Source: Eleusine coracana subsp. coracana (Eukaryota > Streptophyta > Magnoliopsida > Poales > Poaceae). Taken from it: 64,000 nt of DNA. The position numbers and the translations under genes are program-made. Below are positions 22,292 through 34,082 of the stretch, piece after piece. The stretch spans positions 40,170,101 through 40,234,100 of the forward strand of contig CM064426.1 in NCBI GenBank assembly GCA_032690845.1, in the 5' to 3' direction. The notes below the pieces were generated by a model, which had not been told where the DNA came from, made no database searches, and was given only the letters and a program-made list of their open reading frames with translations. Every line of letters starts with the position of its first letter. The stretch's first letter is position 1.

Positions 22292-23349
22292 TGTTGGTGG
22301 TTTCTAGCTACCCATTTTATCTACCAAAAAAGGATGTTTTACGTCATTATTTGGTGGTTTAGACTAACAATTGACCCCATATTTGCATATATTTGTAGTT
22401 TTCCTATTTTGGATGTAATTGCAAAAAACAGGTGTAAAATAGGGTAATTATAGATAAGGAACCAAAGAGCAACGAAGTTGGGCCAGATGCAGGGTCGCAC
22501 CTATCTGCTCCAATGCTGTCTCGATCGGCGCAGGTGGAAAAGATGACGAAGAGAAGCCCAAGACCAGCAAAGACGAAGGCCCAACCCAATATGAGTCAGA
22601 GTCGATGGAAGTTGACCTAGTCTCGTCGAGTATAAAAGGAAGATAACTATCAAGAGCCAAGGGGCAACCGGAGAGGCGACAATTGCATCATTGAGTTGTT
22701 AGAGCTAGGGTTCTAGGATATTGACGATGGAGGTGGGTCAACACAGACGAGAACCACTAGAAGGGAGCTCGCGTCGATCGGCACGATGACCGGCACGACG
22801 CTTGCACCGATCGACTCGTGCATTTTCCAGCGCTATCTCTCATCCCTCTACTATGTCTAGCGGAAGGATGAGTGAGTAGTCTCATATTCTCTTCTCTGGT
22901 GCGGGGATCTGGTCATGTAACTCTCATACTTACTCTCTTGATGAATTTAATCTATGTGATGACACTTCTACCCATTGCATAATGCAAGAAACCAGTGGGG
23001 AGCTAATAGCTTCTGTAGTAACAGCCGGGGTGAACAAATCCACCATGTCTTGTAGAATATTAGAGTCATCACTCGAGGTGATGAGAATAAGGTTGCACGC
23101 TAGTGAACCAATCCGAAGGAGAGAATCCTTCATTATCCTGTTATATCTTCAATAACATTCATCCACCACTCTCTCACCATCACCATTCACACCAACCCAA
23201 TCATTGCAATCTGCTAGTAATCCTTTAATAATAATAGTTCTGCTCCTTCCTTGTGGATTCGATAACCTTGGAATACTCTGAGGGAAAGGAGATACAACTG
23301 TACACCATCCTCTTGTGGTATATAAGTGGGTGCGTAACTACGACCAACA
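22292..23349 (+). repeat. Ath-B 5' LTR
   Basis: Starts TGTTGGTGGTTTCTAGC and ends CTACGACCAACA. It is 1058 bp against 1094 bp for the 3' LTR. It includes the 21-bp-spaced palindrome pair at 22502/22523 and a variant pair at 22776/22809 expanded by 12 bp. A TATA-like GTATAAAAGG is near 22629-22638. Confidence 0.92.
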
Positions 23350-23361
23350 AGCTCAATTTTC

Positions 23362-23380
23362 TAGTGCTGTTGCTAGGGAA
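23362..23380 (+). promoter_or_regulatory. Decayed primer binding site of Ath-B
   Basis: TAGTGCTGTTGCTAGGGAA lies 12 bases after the LTR. It resembles the Athila-type site TGGCGCCGTTGCCGGGGA (Asp-tRNA type, from memory) with mostly C-to-T and G-to-A changes. Confidence 0.55.
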
Positions 23381-23472
23381 CAAGCCAGTTATTTTACTAT
23401 TAATATTTTACTAATGTCTAATCCTTTCTTTTCTAGTTGTTTTTGTTTTTGTGTTTTGTGTGAATTTTTAGG

Positions 23473-24218
23473 ATGAGTACAACAGGACCTTCCTTGACGC
23501 TCAAGGAGCTTTAATTGCCATCTCCAGACGTGCTGGTGCCTCAATCCTCAGACGAGAAGGCCATGACCGCCTCGTATGTGTTGAACCCCATTATCATTAG
23601 CATGGCTAAAGCAAATAAGTTCTTTGGAGCAAAAGAGGAGAACCTGTATACTCACTTACAAGACTTGGAGGCACTTTGCTAGACATTCCATCATGAAGGA
23701 GTGACCCAGGATCTTTATAGATGGCTACTTTTCCCATTCTCTTTGGGAGGGAAAGCCAAAGAGTGGCACAAGGTAGCAACTCGAGAAGCGAAAGGTAAGT
23801 GCAGTGAATTAGTAGGAAATTTTTGTCTCCACTATTTTCCTTTACCAAAGATGCAGAAGTTGAGAAGAGAAGTGGTGAACTTCTTACAAGAAGATGAAGA
23901 ATCTCTCGCGGAAGCCCCTTCTACATGGCCATAAACAAGACATGGAGGATGCATTTGGATGGATCAGCTGGAGGATGTTTTCTGAGATTGATAGTCAAGG
24001 CAGGGATTGAATTATTAGGCAAAATTGCCGAGAATGAAGCTTTGCACAAGCATTGGGAAGAATACCTAGAACCAAGCCGGCAATGCCCAGAAGTTATGCA
24101 AAGGGAAGAGTCACCGGCTGAACAGATCTTTATGTCCGAGAGTACAACAATGATTACTTCAGAGCATAAATTCGAAGAGATAGAGCCCGTCAAACCCGCC
24201 TCTATGGATCTGACATGA
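23473..24218 (+). pseudogene. gag: gag of Ath-B
   Basis: Frame 1 from ATG 23473, with TAA near 23512 and TAG near 23680. The diagnostic Athila gag stretch LFPFSLGGKAKEWHKVA lies at about 23729-23779. After about 23920 the frame changes (to MAINKTWRMHLDG) and part of the gag C-terminus is missing. A palindrome pair (24224/24245) sits just after this segment. It should form the particle shell; this copy cannot. Confidence 0.7.
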
Positions 24219-24354
24219 GCGCCGATTGGTGTAGTCTCTGAGCTGATCGACGCAGTTGCAACAATAGGAGAACAGATCACCCTAACGACTCTGTCAAGTT
24301 GCAAGGAATATACCAAGATAGAAGCTGTAATTCTGGAGAGCCACCTGAAGGAAT

Positions 24355-25544
24355 TTGAAGGCAACTTTGCTAAACCAAAGGGGGATAGGACATTGGCAAA
24401 TGCTAAACCACTCGATGAATTTGAACCAATGGACTGGATTCCGATTGATTTTTTTGCAAGAGTTGATCAATATGAGAAGATCCTTTAGCCCGCAAGATGC
24501 TTCTGAAGCCGGAATTGAATACAATTTCCTGAGTAATCGCATTAAGTCAAAAGTTTTTGATCAAGAGATTATTAGGAGAGTTTTAGTGGAGCTTTACAAG
24601 GATGATATAGAGCTTGATGGAACAGAGGTGAAACAAGCAAAGAGATTACTAGATAGTTGCTTGGAGCCATCCCCCCACGAAGGATTGTGTGGTGTGTATG
24701 ATGTAGGAGTCACCAACGAAGAAGAAGAAGAACCATACATACCATGCAAGATATCAGGGAAAAAAATTCCAAAAGCTTTGTGTGACTTTGGTTCCCGTGT
24801 CAGCTTGATGACTTACAGTGCATTTATGAGCATGCCTTATGGAACTCAACAACAGCTGATAGGGACTGAACTTGAACTCATCATGGCGGATGGAAGGAAG
24901 ACCAAGCCTCTGAGGGTGATAAAAAATATTAAAGTTGAGATCAGCTCAGAACAATATCGGTGAATTTCTTCGTTCTAAGTAATGAAGAAATCAGGGTTGA
25001 AGCAATCATTCTGGCAAGGCCGTTCTTGAGATTAGTACAAGCTGTTCTGGATGCTAGGAAAGGTCAAATTACGCTGCACCTAGGAGGTGAAGAAGTGCAA
25101 TTTCAATTTAATGATCCATCTCATCAAGACCCTTCTTTCTATCAGGAATTCTACCTAGAGGAAGACGAGAAGATAGGGATGGATATGGGAGACCCACTTG
25201 ACCACATCGCGCACGAAACTGATGAGGATACTGCTGGCGTCGATCGGTGTGATACTTGCGCCGATCGGCTCAACCAGGAGAATCTTGATTTTGAACCTCT
25301 GGGGGAGCTGGATCCAGATGAAGCACCAGAAGCGGAACAAAATGAACTTCCAAAGGAGCTACGCTATGAATATCTAGGGAAGAATAAAACATATCTAGTT
25401 ATCATGAATGATGCCCTAACAAAGGAAGAAATAGAGAAGCTGCTTACTGTGCTCAAAAGCTATAAGAAGGCTATTGGTTACACACTGGACAACATCAAGG
25501 GAATCAGCCCCGCATTCTGCACTCACAAGATTAATCTGGATTAG
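24355..25544 (+). pseudogene. pol: Protease region of Ath-B pol
   Basis: Two overlapping frames (24355-24963 and 24960-25544). The protease-like motif KALCDFGSRVSLMTYSAF (about 24770-24825) keeps the Asp. Downstream is the Athila pattern FVLSNEEIRVEAIILARPFL. The coding stretch VDRCDTCADRLNQ (25239-25277) is the GATCGG repeat pair read in frame. A TAG ends the frame at 25542-25544. Confidence 0.7.
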
Positions 25545-26836
25545 AATGCTAAGCCGGTGGTTGAAGGGATGCGAAGGTTGAAGGAGTCAATGAAGCTAGT
25601 GGTTAAAAAGGAGATTCTGAAGCTGCTTAATGCAGGTATGATCTATCTTGTTGCTGATAGTGAATGGGTTAGTCCAGTACATTGTGTGCCCAAGAAAGGA
25701 GGGTTGACGGTAGTGCCTAATGAGAACAATGAGTTGATCCCTCAAAGGACTGTAACTGGATGGAGAATGTGCATAGATTACAGAAGTTTGAACAAGGTGA
25801 CGAAGAAAGATCACTATCCTCTTCTATTCATCGACGAGATGCTTGAAAGACTAGCAAAGAATTAATACTTTTATTATTTGGATGGATTTAGTGGTTTCTT
25901 TCAAATACCGGTAAGACCAGAGGATCAACAAAAAACTACTTTTACTTGCCCTTTGGTCTTTGCAATGTGCCTGCCACATTTCAAAGATGCATGAATGCAA
26001 TATTCATTGAATTCATAGAAGATATTACGGAAGTATTTATGGATGACTTCTCCGTACACGGTACTGATTTTGATAGTTGCCTAGAGAATTTGGAGAAAGT
26101 TTTTAGAAGGTGCGTTGAATGTAACTTAGTTCTTAATTGGAAGAAGTGTTATTTCATGGTAACAGAAGGGATAATACTTGGTCACGTCATATCTAACAGA
26201 GGGATAGAGGTTGATAAAGCAAAGGTATCTACAGTTGAGAAATTACCTCCCTCTACTGATCTTACAACCTTGAGGAGTTTTCTTGGACATGCCAACTTCT
26301 ATCGTAGATTTGTTAAGAATTATTCAAAGATTGCTAAGCCCCTAACAGAATTGTTGAAGCAAGGTACAAAATTTGTCATGGATGATGAACGACTCTTTGC
26401 CTTTAGGATATTAAAGGAAGCTCTATGCTCTGCACCCATTATGCAGCCAACTGATTGGAGTCTACCTTTTGATATTATGTGTGATGCAAGTGACTATGCA
26501 GTTGGAGCTGTTCTTGGACAACGAAAGGGAGGTAAAGTGCATGCTATTTATTATGCTAGCAAAACTTTGAATGAGGCGTAGATCAATTATACAACAACTG
26601 AGAAAGAAATGTTAGCTGCTATATTTGCTTTTGAGAAGTTTAGATCCTACATTCTGAATTCTAAGGTGATTGTATATACTGATCATGCTGCTATAAGATA
26701 CTTGGTTTCAAAGAAAGAGTCTAAGCCTCGGTTAATGCGATAGGTATTAATGCTGCAAGAATTTGATTTGGAGATAAGAGATAAGAAAGGGGTAAAAAAT
26801 TCTATAGCAGATCATTTGTCCCATCTTGAATCATGA
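25545..26836 (+). pseudogene. pol: Reverse transcriptase and RNase H of Ath-B pol
   Basis: RT motifs are VKKEILKLLNAGMIY, WVSPVHCVPKKGG, GWRMCIDYRSLNK and, after a small deletion near 25945 that removes the segment before PFGLCN, the catalytic VFMDDFSVHG (about 26033). RNase H shows DIMCDASDYAVGAVLGQ (about 26471), YTDHAAIRYL (about 26678) and IADHLSHLE. TAG codons at 26579 and 26742 interrupt it, the first probably from CAG. Confidence 0.88.
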
Positions 26837-26899
26837 TCAATTGAGCTGATAAAAGATGAAATGCAACAAGAGCAGTTGTTTGCCATGTTTGATCATAGA

Positions 26900-28183
26900 G
26901 AGAGTTGAATGATGGATAATTATCAAAGGTTTCAAGGGACAGACTGATATGATGAACAAAAACACAAAGAAGATAGTTACGAGTGAAATGAGAAAATTTA
27001 TATGGGCCAACCCATACTTGTATAGGTAGTGCTAGGACGGAGCAGCGCGAAGATGTGTACCCAGAGAAGAAAGAGTGAGCATTTTGGCAAAATGTCACTC
27101 TTCGGATTATGGGGGACAGTATGGCTACTTCAGAACATAGGCAAAGGTATGGGCGAGTGGTTTCTATTGGCCTACTATGCATGAAGATGCAAAAAGGTAT
27201 GTTGTAACATGTGCTTAATACCAACGAATAGGGAATGTTAACATTAGGAATGCAATGCTCTTAAGTATAATCTTCAAGTTGATATCTTTGATGTTTTGGG
27301 TATGGACTTCATGGGACCATTTTTGAATTCTCATGGTTGCGAGTATATATTGGTTGCCGTTGATTATGTCTCCAAGTGGGTCGAAGCAATGGCATGCAAG
27401 GCAAATACCATAAGAGAATCGAGGAGTATACTTCAAGAGCAGATATTCCCAAGGTATGGAGTACCAAGGATAATAATTACAGATGGAGGATCCTATTTTA
27501 CAGGAGGAGACTTTACTAGGTTTTTGGCTAAATCTGGGGTTGAACATAGAATTGGGACAGCCTATCATCCCCAAACAAATAGACAAGCAGAAACATCAAA
27601 TAAGCAATTAAAAGGGATTTTGCAGAAGATTGTTACAAAGGAAGGAAAAGATTAGGCCACAAAGCTTAATGGAGCATTATGGGCATATAGGACGGCATTC
27701 AAGACACCAATTGGCATGACACCATATCAATTTGTCTATGGAAAATCATGTCACCTACCGATGGAATTGGAACATGAGGCTTATTGGGCAATAAAAGAGA
27801 TGAGCTTGGATCTTGATGTCGCCGGTGTGAAAAGGAAAATAAAAATAAGTGAATTAGAAGAGATGTGATTGCGTGCATATAAAAATACAGCAATATGTAA
27901 GGAAAGGACAAAGAAGTGGTATGATATAAAGCTTTTGAAGAAGGAATTCAAGGAAGGAGATCGGGTACTCTTATTTAATTCGCGATTCGGATTATTTGGT
28001 AAAGGTAAACTGCGAAGTAAATGGGAAGGGGCTTATCTTGTGAACACGATGTTACCTTCGGGAGCTGTAATCATAATGGATGGCAAAAGAAACAAGTACA
28101 TGGTGAATGGACAACGTCTGAAGGTATATCTAGAACCCGACACATTTGAATTAAAATCTTTTGATGTGTACTTCACTTCTTAG
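26900..28183 (+). pseudogene. pol: Integrase of Ath-B pol
   Basis: A degraded HHCC region lies before 27230. The core has Asp in GMDFMGPF (about 27303), Asp in ITDGGSYF (about 27481) and Glu in RQAETSNKQL (about 27591). The tail includes YRTAFKTPIGMTPYQFVYGK and MVNGQRLKVYLE, as in Athila integrases. Stops occur at 27653 and 27866. There is no chromodomain. Confidence 0.87.
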
Positions 28184-28359
28184 TGCCATGTATGGTTGAG
28201 CTTAACGACGTAAAACAAAAGCACTGTATGTGTTTTTGATTTTCATGATTTTTCTATTTCTAATTAGGTAAATTAGCGTACCGCGCCTTTTTAAGTCGGT
28301 TTCGGACCTTGCCTTGTTAAGACTCGTTGAATTCCGCAAATAAGAGATAGATTCCTAGT

Positions 28360-28448
28360 CCAATTGGAAATCAAGGGATATAAATATGAGAGGGCGGCAA
28401 TACCACGGATTATCTCGCATCACAAGTAGTCACCGGAACAAACCCTAA
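28360..28448 (+). promoter_or_regulatory. Internal promoter-like segment before the Ath-B post-pol ORF
   Basis: CCAAT at 28360-28364, a strong TATAAATA at 28379-28386 and an AAACCCTAA telo-box-like motif at 28440-28448, followed 11 bases later by an ATG. Spacing fits a start site near 28410 and a short leader. This suggests separate transcription of the downstream ORF and is a prediction from motifs only. Confidence 0.5.
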
Positions 28449-28459
28449 GGGCAGAAGCA

Positions 28460-29800
28460 ATGGAAGGCGGAACGTCAGGAAGCAACCAAGGCGGCACTGA
28501 TCGGCGTGACTCTAGCGCCAATCAGCGCGACTCTAGAGCAGATCGGCTCGACGACGGTTTGTCATAGATCTCTGCTATTTGGTCCTGGGACGAAGTAGAT
28601 GAGGTGTTGACACCAACACAAGATGATCCTATCGTCTGGTCGAATCTGAGGAAGAGATTCATGATAAAAAGTGAAGATGACACATGGAACGCAGAAAAGG
28701 TGAAGATGGACAATGAACTTCGGCAGATGATGAAGAGAGTATTGGTGCGCAAGGGAAAATCTGTAGCACCTATTGAATGTGAAGTTGTTTCTCAAAGGTA
28801 CACCATGGAAGGCCTTCTTGATCTTGCTAAGCCCTTGTCATATGAAGATTTCCTATCTTTCAAAAATTCATTGACTGAGCAATAGAAGGAGGAACTAGAT
28901 GAAGAGAGCACTCTCACAATCCATAAGTGCCGGCTTTATAGTGAACATGATATTGTCGCCAAGTATGAACTCAAGCTGCAGGAGCAAGCCGAAGAAGCCA
29001 TGAACCAGCTGAATGCGGAAAAGGATCTTCAGGCTAGAAAGGATGGGGCCTCTCCTAGGGTACTTTCCGGTTGGGAGGGTTTTCAAGAAAACAAGATTCA
29101 TACGAACAGTTGCATTGAAGGCTGCAAGTGTTTCTTTTGTGCTAAAGATCTACAACATAAGATTGAACTCCAATTGGCGGAAGACCCAACCTTCATACCT
29201 AGAGATGTTTTATATGATGATGGCTATCGAGCAGTCCCTGGAGGAAAGACGCCTAAGAAAATTAATGATGAGATTTTGTGTAGGCAGCACAACAAGGTGA
29301 TGCGTGAGCGTAATCTGGAATAGTTGGCTGTGTATATGGAGGAAGCCACCGGCTGTGGCGATCGTCACAACGTTGGAGCCGATCGGCGCGACATTGAGGC
29401 CAATCGGCCAGATCTGAAGATGGCTGAATTCATTGATCTAACAGCTCTCCCAAGTGATGATGAAGAAGCTACTGCAAAGAAGCATAAGACTACACCAGAT
29501 GTTCGAAGATCCGCTAGACTATTGGGTAAGCCAATTCGAAAGTGTTCTGAATGGGATAGCGACTTTGATTCATTATATTGTTTGGAAACTTTGGAAAGTG
29601 ACCCTAGTATGTCTGGATATTTGGGGGATGATTCTGATATGCAAAGAAGCTTTGGTAGCCCTAGGATTGAGAGTTGGGTAACACCTACAGAATGTAACAG
29701 TGATGGGGCAGCAGGAACTTCAACAGGAGTTAATGGTAATGCAGAGAGGAATGGAGGTAGTCGCAGTGATGAAAGAACACCACCGTGCCGATCGGTTTAG
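28460..29800 (+). pseudogene. Ath-B post-pol ORF (446 codons, three TAG stops)
   Basis: A single frame runs from ATG 28460 to TAG 29798-29800 with only three internal stops, all TAG (28565, 28883, 29321), and no frameshift. Visible features: an N-terminus built from the GATCGG repeat (DRRDSSANQRDSRADRLD), a charged middle, a cysteine cluster (CIEGCKCFFCAK, about residues 217-228), a second repeat block (GADRRDIEANRPD) and an acidic Ser-rich tail. It sits where Athila elements carry an envelope-like gene, but no signal peptide or membrane segment is seen. I do not recognise its function. Confidence 0.65.
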
Positions 29801-31411
29801 CCATTGCGCCAATCAGCTTAGAGGAGTTTGAATAGTGTCTCTCCCTACAGTGTTGAAAATTATAATCTGCAACCACCCGTTTGCTGTCCTATCTGTTGAA
29901 GGAATATTGAGCGCTTGTATCTAGATAGGGATCATGCCTACAGGCATCAAAGGGATGTGGATTGGAGAATCTAGGATGCAATCGAGATGAATGAAGCGAA
30001 CTACACTTTTCTCATAAGGACTATAAGACGGATTTTCCGAGTCTTGAACAGGCCTGGTTTGAATGATTAGTGTGTTGAGTTTCTTCTCTTGCAATGAGCA
30101 CATTGCAAATTTTGAGTGTGGCGGAAGGCCTTTGCCAATAGTCATAGTTTTTAAATTTTGAAGTGTTTTTGAGTCTAGTTTCTTCTTTTTTTTTCATACG
30201 AGTGCTTATTTTTAGTTTGTGTGTGCTTAAGAGAGTCATGAGTCAATTGAGAGTTGCTTCAAGGTCTTTTTTGTAGTTTGAATTATTGCATTGTCTTTAA
30301 TAAAGTTAGTATTGATTGTCAAATTGAAAGTGCCTCATACTATTTATGTTGTCTTTTTGATGATTGGTTGGTTGATTACTTGAATTAGTTGGTTACCACT
30401 TAACTTTTGAGCTTTGTATTTATGAAAAATTCTTTCAACTCATCATAAGCTAAAGCAAAAGCAAGGTCTAAATATGCCTACAATAGCCGAATGAATGAGA
30501 ACAAGCTACATATTTGAACTAGTTAGATTGTAAGTAACTTTGTCAACCTTTTGCTCATGATTTCGACCAAGTTAGGAAAGGATGATCTATTTGTTTATCT
30601 CTATATTTTTAGCCATTCTCATCCATTTAAATTCCTTGCTATCATGGAAACCATACATCTTTGTTTCTCCCTCCTCCTTGATACAACCTATATTCTCAAT
30701 AAAGGGGAATTCAGAAAACTTTCGCTGTAGGTACAAGACAGAAATTACTGATTACATCGGGAATAGAAAAAGAGAGAAAGAAAGAAAAAAATAATAGACA
30801 ACGCCGATCGGCGTGATGCTTGCGCCGATCGACATTGTAAAAAAAAGGAAAAAGAGATAAAGAGAAAATGAAAAAAAAAATTCCCTGAGAAGCAGTAAGG
30901 TCATTAAAGAGAGCAGCTTTCTGATTATTTCCAATTCTTTATCATTGTTCTTATTGAAACATCTCCCTATAACTCCTCTTCTCCATTAAAGTTCTTTTCT
31001 AAGAAAATTCTTTCTTAGCAGGCATGATTGAGCACATTGTTGACATGGTTAACCTTATGGTTTAATATAGTTATATAGCCCTCCAAGATCCACATATAAT
31101 CCTTGATTAGATAGGAGAGGGAAGGAAATACACTTGAGAGATCTAGAGAAGACCAAATGCTTGATGTTTGATGCTAAAGATGAGTCAAGGAGAACTAAAA
31201 CTGTTTTTGAAAAGGTTTTATGGTAATTTGATCACACTCAAGTATGAAATACTGATTGGTTAAAAAGAAGATGAGAGAAAAATCTTTGTGGTGGAATAAC
31301 AAGTAAAAATGATGATTGAGATTGATTGCATGAGAGATGATGTGAAGATTCTTGCTACATATTTGATTTTGTATTGCTCGAGGACTAGCAATGATTTGAG
31401 TGTGAGGGAAC
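29801..31411. other. Ath-B 3' untranslated region
   Basis: About 1.6 kb of AT-rich non-coding DNA with another GATCGG pair (30806/30827). It ends TTTGAGTGTGAGGGAAC, the probable polypurine region, directly before the 3' LTR. Confidence 0.6.
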
Positions 31412-32505
31412 TGTTGGTGGTTTCTAGCTACCCATTTTATCTACCAAAAAGGGACGTTTTATGTTGTTATTTGGTGGTTTAGATTAACAATTAACCCCTT
31501 AATTTCATATATTTGTAGTTGTCCTGTTTTGCATGTAATTGCATAAAATAGGTGTAAAACAGGGCAATTATGGATAAGGAACCAAAGAGCAACGAAGTTG
31601 GGCCAGATACAGGGTCGCGCCGATCAGCTCCAATGCCGTGCTGATCGGCGCAGGAGGAAAAGATGACGAAGACAAGCCCAAGACCGGAAAAGACGAAGGC
31701 CTAGCCCAATATGAGTCAGAGTCGGTGGAAGATGACCTAGTCCCGTTGAGTATAAAATGAAGATAACTATCAAGAGCCAAGGGGCAACCGGAGAGATGAC
31801 AATCGCAACATTGAGTTGTTAGAGCTAGGGTTCCAGGATATTGTCGGCGGAGGTGGGTCAACACCGACGAGAACCACCAGAAGGGAGGTCGTGCCAATCG
31901 GCGTGATGCTTGCGCTGATCGGCTCGTGCACGTTCCAGCGCTATCTCTCATGCCTCTGCTATGTCTAGTGGAAGGTTGAGTGAGTAGTCTCATATTCTCT
32001 TCTCTGGTGCGGGGATCTGGTCATGTAACTCTCATACTCATTGATACTCTCTTGATCAATTTAATCTATGTGATGAACTTAATTGCGCATCTATTTCCAT
32101 TAGTGTATAGGCCAATACACTTCTGTCCATTGCATAGTGCAAGAAATCAGTGGGGAGCTAATAGCCTCTGTAGTGACAGCCGGGGTGAACGAAACCACCA
32201 TGTCTTGTAGAATATTAGAGTCATCACTCGAGGCGATGAGAATAAGGTTGCATGCTAGTGAACCAATCTGAAGGAGAGAATCCTTCATTATCCTGTTACA
32301 TCTTCAATAACATTCATCCACCACTCTCTCACCATCACCATTCACACAAACCCAATCATTGCAATCTGTTAGTAATCCTTTAATAGTAATAGTTCCGCTC
32401 GTTCCTTGTGAATTCGATAACCATGGAATACTCTGAGGGGAAAAGAGCTACAACTGTACAACGTCCTCTTGCGGTATATAAGTGGGTGCGTAACTACGAC
32501 CAACA
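31412..32505 (+). repeat. Ath-B 3' LTR
   Basis: Starts TGTTGGTGGTTTCTAGC and ends CTACGACCAACA. It retains better palindromes than the 5' copy: pairs at 31622/31643 and 31896/31917, both spaced 21 bp. It carries a 36-bp net gain over the 5' copy, including sequence near 32080-32115. Confidence 0.92.
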
Positions 32506-32979
32506 GCCGTCCCTCACGGTTATGAGTACCTCTTGTTTCGAGCAGTGGCAATGATACTTTAAGTAGAGAAGATTGGTTATGATTCTAAAATTTATTTACT
32601 CTATGGCTACATATTGCTATGTTGTATTGTTTTAATAATTGTACAATCTTAGCAGCTAGCTGGGTTCCACTAAAGTTACTGCAGCAATTACTAAAATTTG
32701 GGTTGAGGAAATCAATTTGCAACATAGAACTAACAGGTGCTTTTATGCAAATATCAAATAAGCACGATCAGCCCCTGCATAGTAGGAGTCGGTTTTAGTA
32801 AACCTTTTGACGGGTATGTCATGCGGAGTATGCTAGATAGGGTTTGCGATTTATGTTGCTTTCAGGTATTCCTCAAGCTACTTATTGTGATTGTTGTAAC
32901 AAGGTTGTGTGGGAAGGTGAGGAGCCCCATAATTGGACCATTGAATGGGTCCCTAGCTCTCCTACCCAAGATGAGTGAG
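32506..32979 (+). repeat. Tek-2 5' LTR, part 2
   Basis: Continues the Tek-2 LTR from the duplicated GCCGT and aligns with Tek-1 LTR 7680-8167 (for example CGGTTATGAGTACCTCTTGT). It ends at GTGAG (32975-32979), where the Ath-A-family LTR begins. Roughly the last 285 bp of the LTR are lost. Confidence 0.87.
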
Positions 32980-34082
32980 TGTTGGTGGCCCTTAAAACCC
33001 AATACCGGCCACTAACCGGTCGGGAAATGCAAGGTAAAGATCAAAGTTTCATGAATATTTATTTAAACTAATATAGTTCCACAAGTTTTGGTGAAATATG
33101 TGTTTGCAGGTTCAAAAGGGCCAAAATGATGTAAAAACATTAAGAAACGCCTTGGCGGCCGATCATGCCGTAAAATAGCTGGCCGACAGGGTCGTATGAG
33201 GCTGAAATCAGGGCCCGGGCAGGGTCGTGATGACTGAAATCAGAACCCAGCTGACAGGGTCATATCAGGCTGAAATCAGCCACCTGACTGGTCAAAATAG
33301 AGTCATCATCAGGCTGATCATCCGACCCGACCGATTCTGCAAAACGCTCCAAGATAAGGCCGTTTGCCATTCCCGGACAAAGGAGGGTAAAAAGTGGATA
33401 AGTAAAGGAGGCACCCAGGTGGCACAACATGGACAAGTGAAAATATGACCCGGAGGGGGTCGGCACCCAGAAGAGGCCACCGCCCGGCCTGGGATTTTCC
33501 TCCCAGAGCGTCCATCCCACTTGGCCCATTATGCCAACCGACACCAAGTGGATAAGGCGGTCGAGAACTGACCCAACAACCATAATCCAGACTGAATCCA
33601 AGCCGTTCGAGGGAAGGTGGTCGGGAACCAACTCAATCCTACGGCCACCCTGCCTGGGCTGCTGCCCGGTGGTGCATGCCGCCCGGCATACCCGGCCGCC
33701 CAGCACACGTGGCCGCCTGGCATGGCCTGCCGCCCGACGGAGGAAATTTTGCCCACCAACTCTTCTCTACCTTGAAGTACCCGCCAAGCCTTTGCCACCT
33801 ATAAATAGAGGGGGAATTCGGCAGAATGAAGACATCAAGCAAGTGAAACACATTGAAGTCCATTTCCCACTACTTTTCTTACTAGTAGAGTAGGTTAGTT
33901 AGTCGGGAGTTAGAGTCTAGTCGAGAGCATCGCTCAGGATTCTAGAAATCGTCTCGGAGTCTTGGTTTGAGCTCTCTTGTATCTTTTCTCCTTTTGTGAG
34001 ACTTATCTTTTATTAAATACAATTATCTTTTACTTATTTATCTTGTCAAGTATTTATCTTTACTTAGTCAATTTCCTCAAGT
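32980..34082 (+). repeat. Ath-A-family LTR fragment
   Basis: The first ~1.1 kb of an LTR homologous to 3198-4262, starting TGTTGGTGGCCC. It breaks at CCTCAAGT, where Tek-2 internal sequence begins. The rest of this LTR and any internal region are deleted. Whether it was a solo LTR or a whole element cannot be told. Confidence 0.88.
33800..33807 (+). promoter_or_regulatory. TATA box in Ath-A-family LTR
   Basis: TATAAATAGAGGGGG begins here and would be the LTR promoter core. The Ath-A copy has TGTAAATA at the same place. Confidence 0.6.

Larger units (their letters stand above)
22292..32505 (+). mobile_element. Ath-B: Athila-type Ty3/gypsy element
   Basis: A 10.2-kb element inserted in the Tek-2 5' LTR. 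Order: 5' LTR (22292-23349), decayed primer site, gag, protease, RT-RNase H, integrase without chromodomain, a separately promoted post-pol ORF, a long 3' non-coding region, 3' LTR (31412-32505). RT and integrase sequences match the Athila clade. The flanks GTTGT (22287-22291) and GCCGT (32506-32510) are a duplication with two C-to-T changes. A GATCGG palindrome recurs throughout. Confidence 0.92.

Noticed and set aside
28460..29800. Calling the Ath-B post-pol ORF an envelope gene
   Set aside because: Position fits, but no signal peptide, membrane segment or surface-protein pattern is visible.
22502..31922. Reading the regularly spaced GATCGG repeats as a CRISPR-like array
   Set aside because: Units are pairs or triplets dispersed over 9 kb in a plant retrotransposon, without unique spacers or cas genes.
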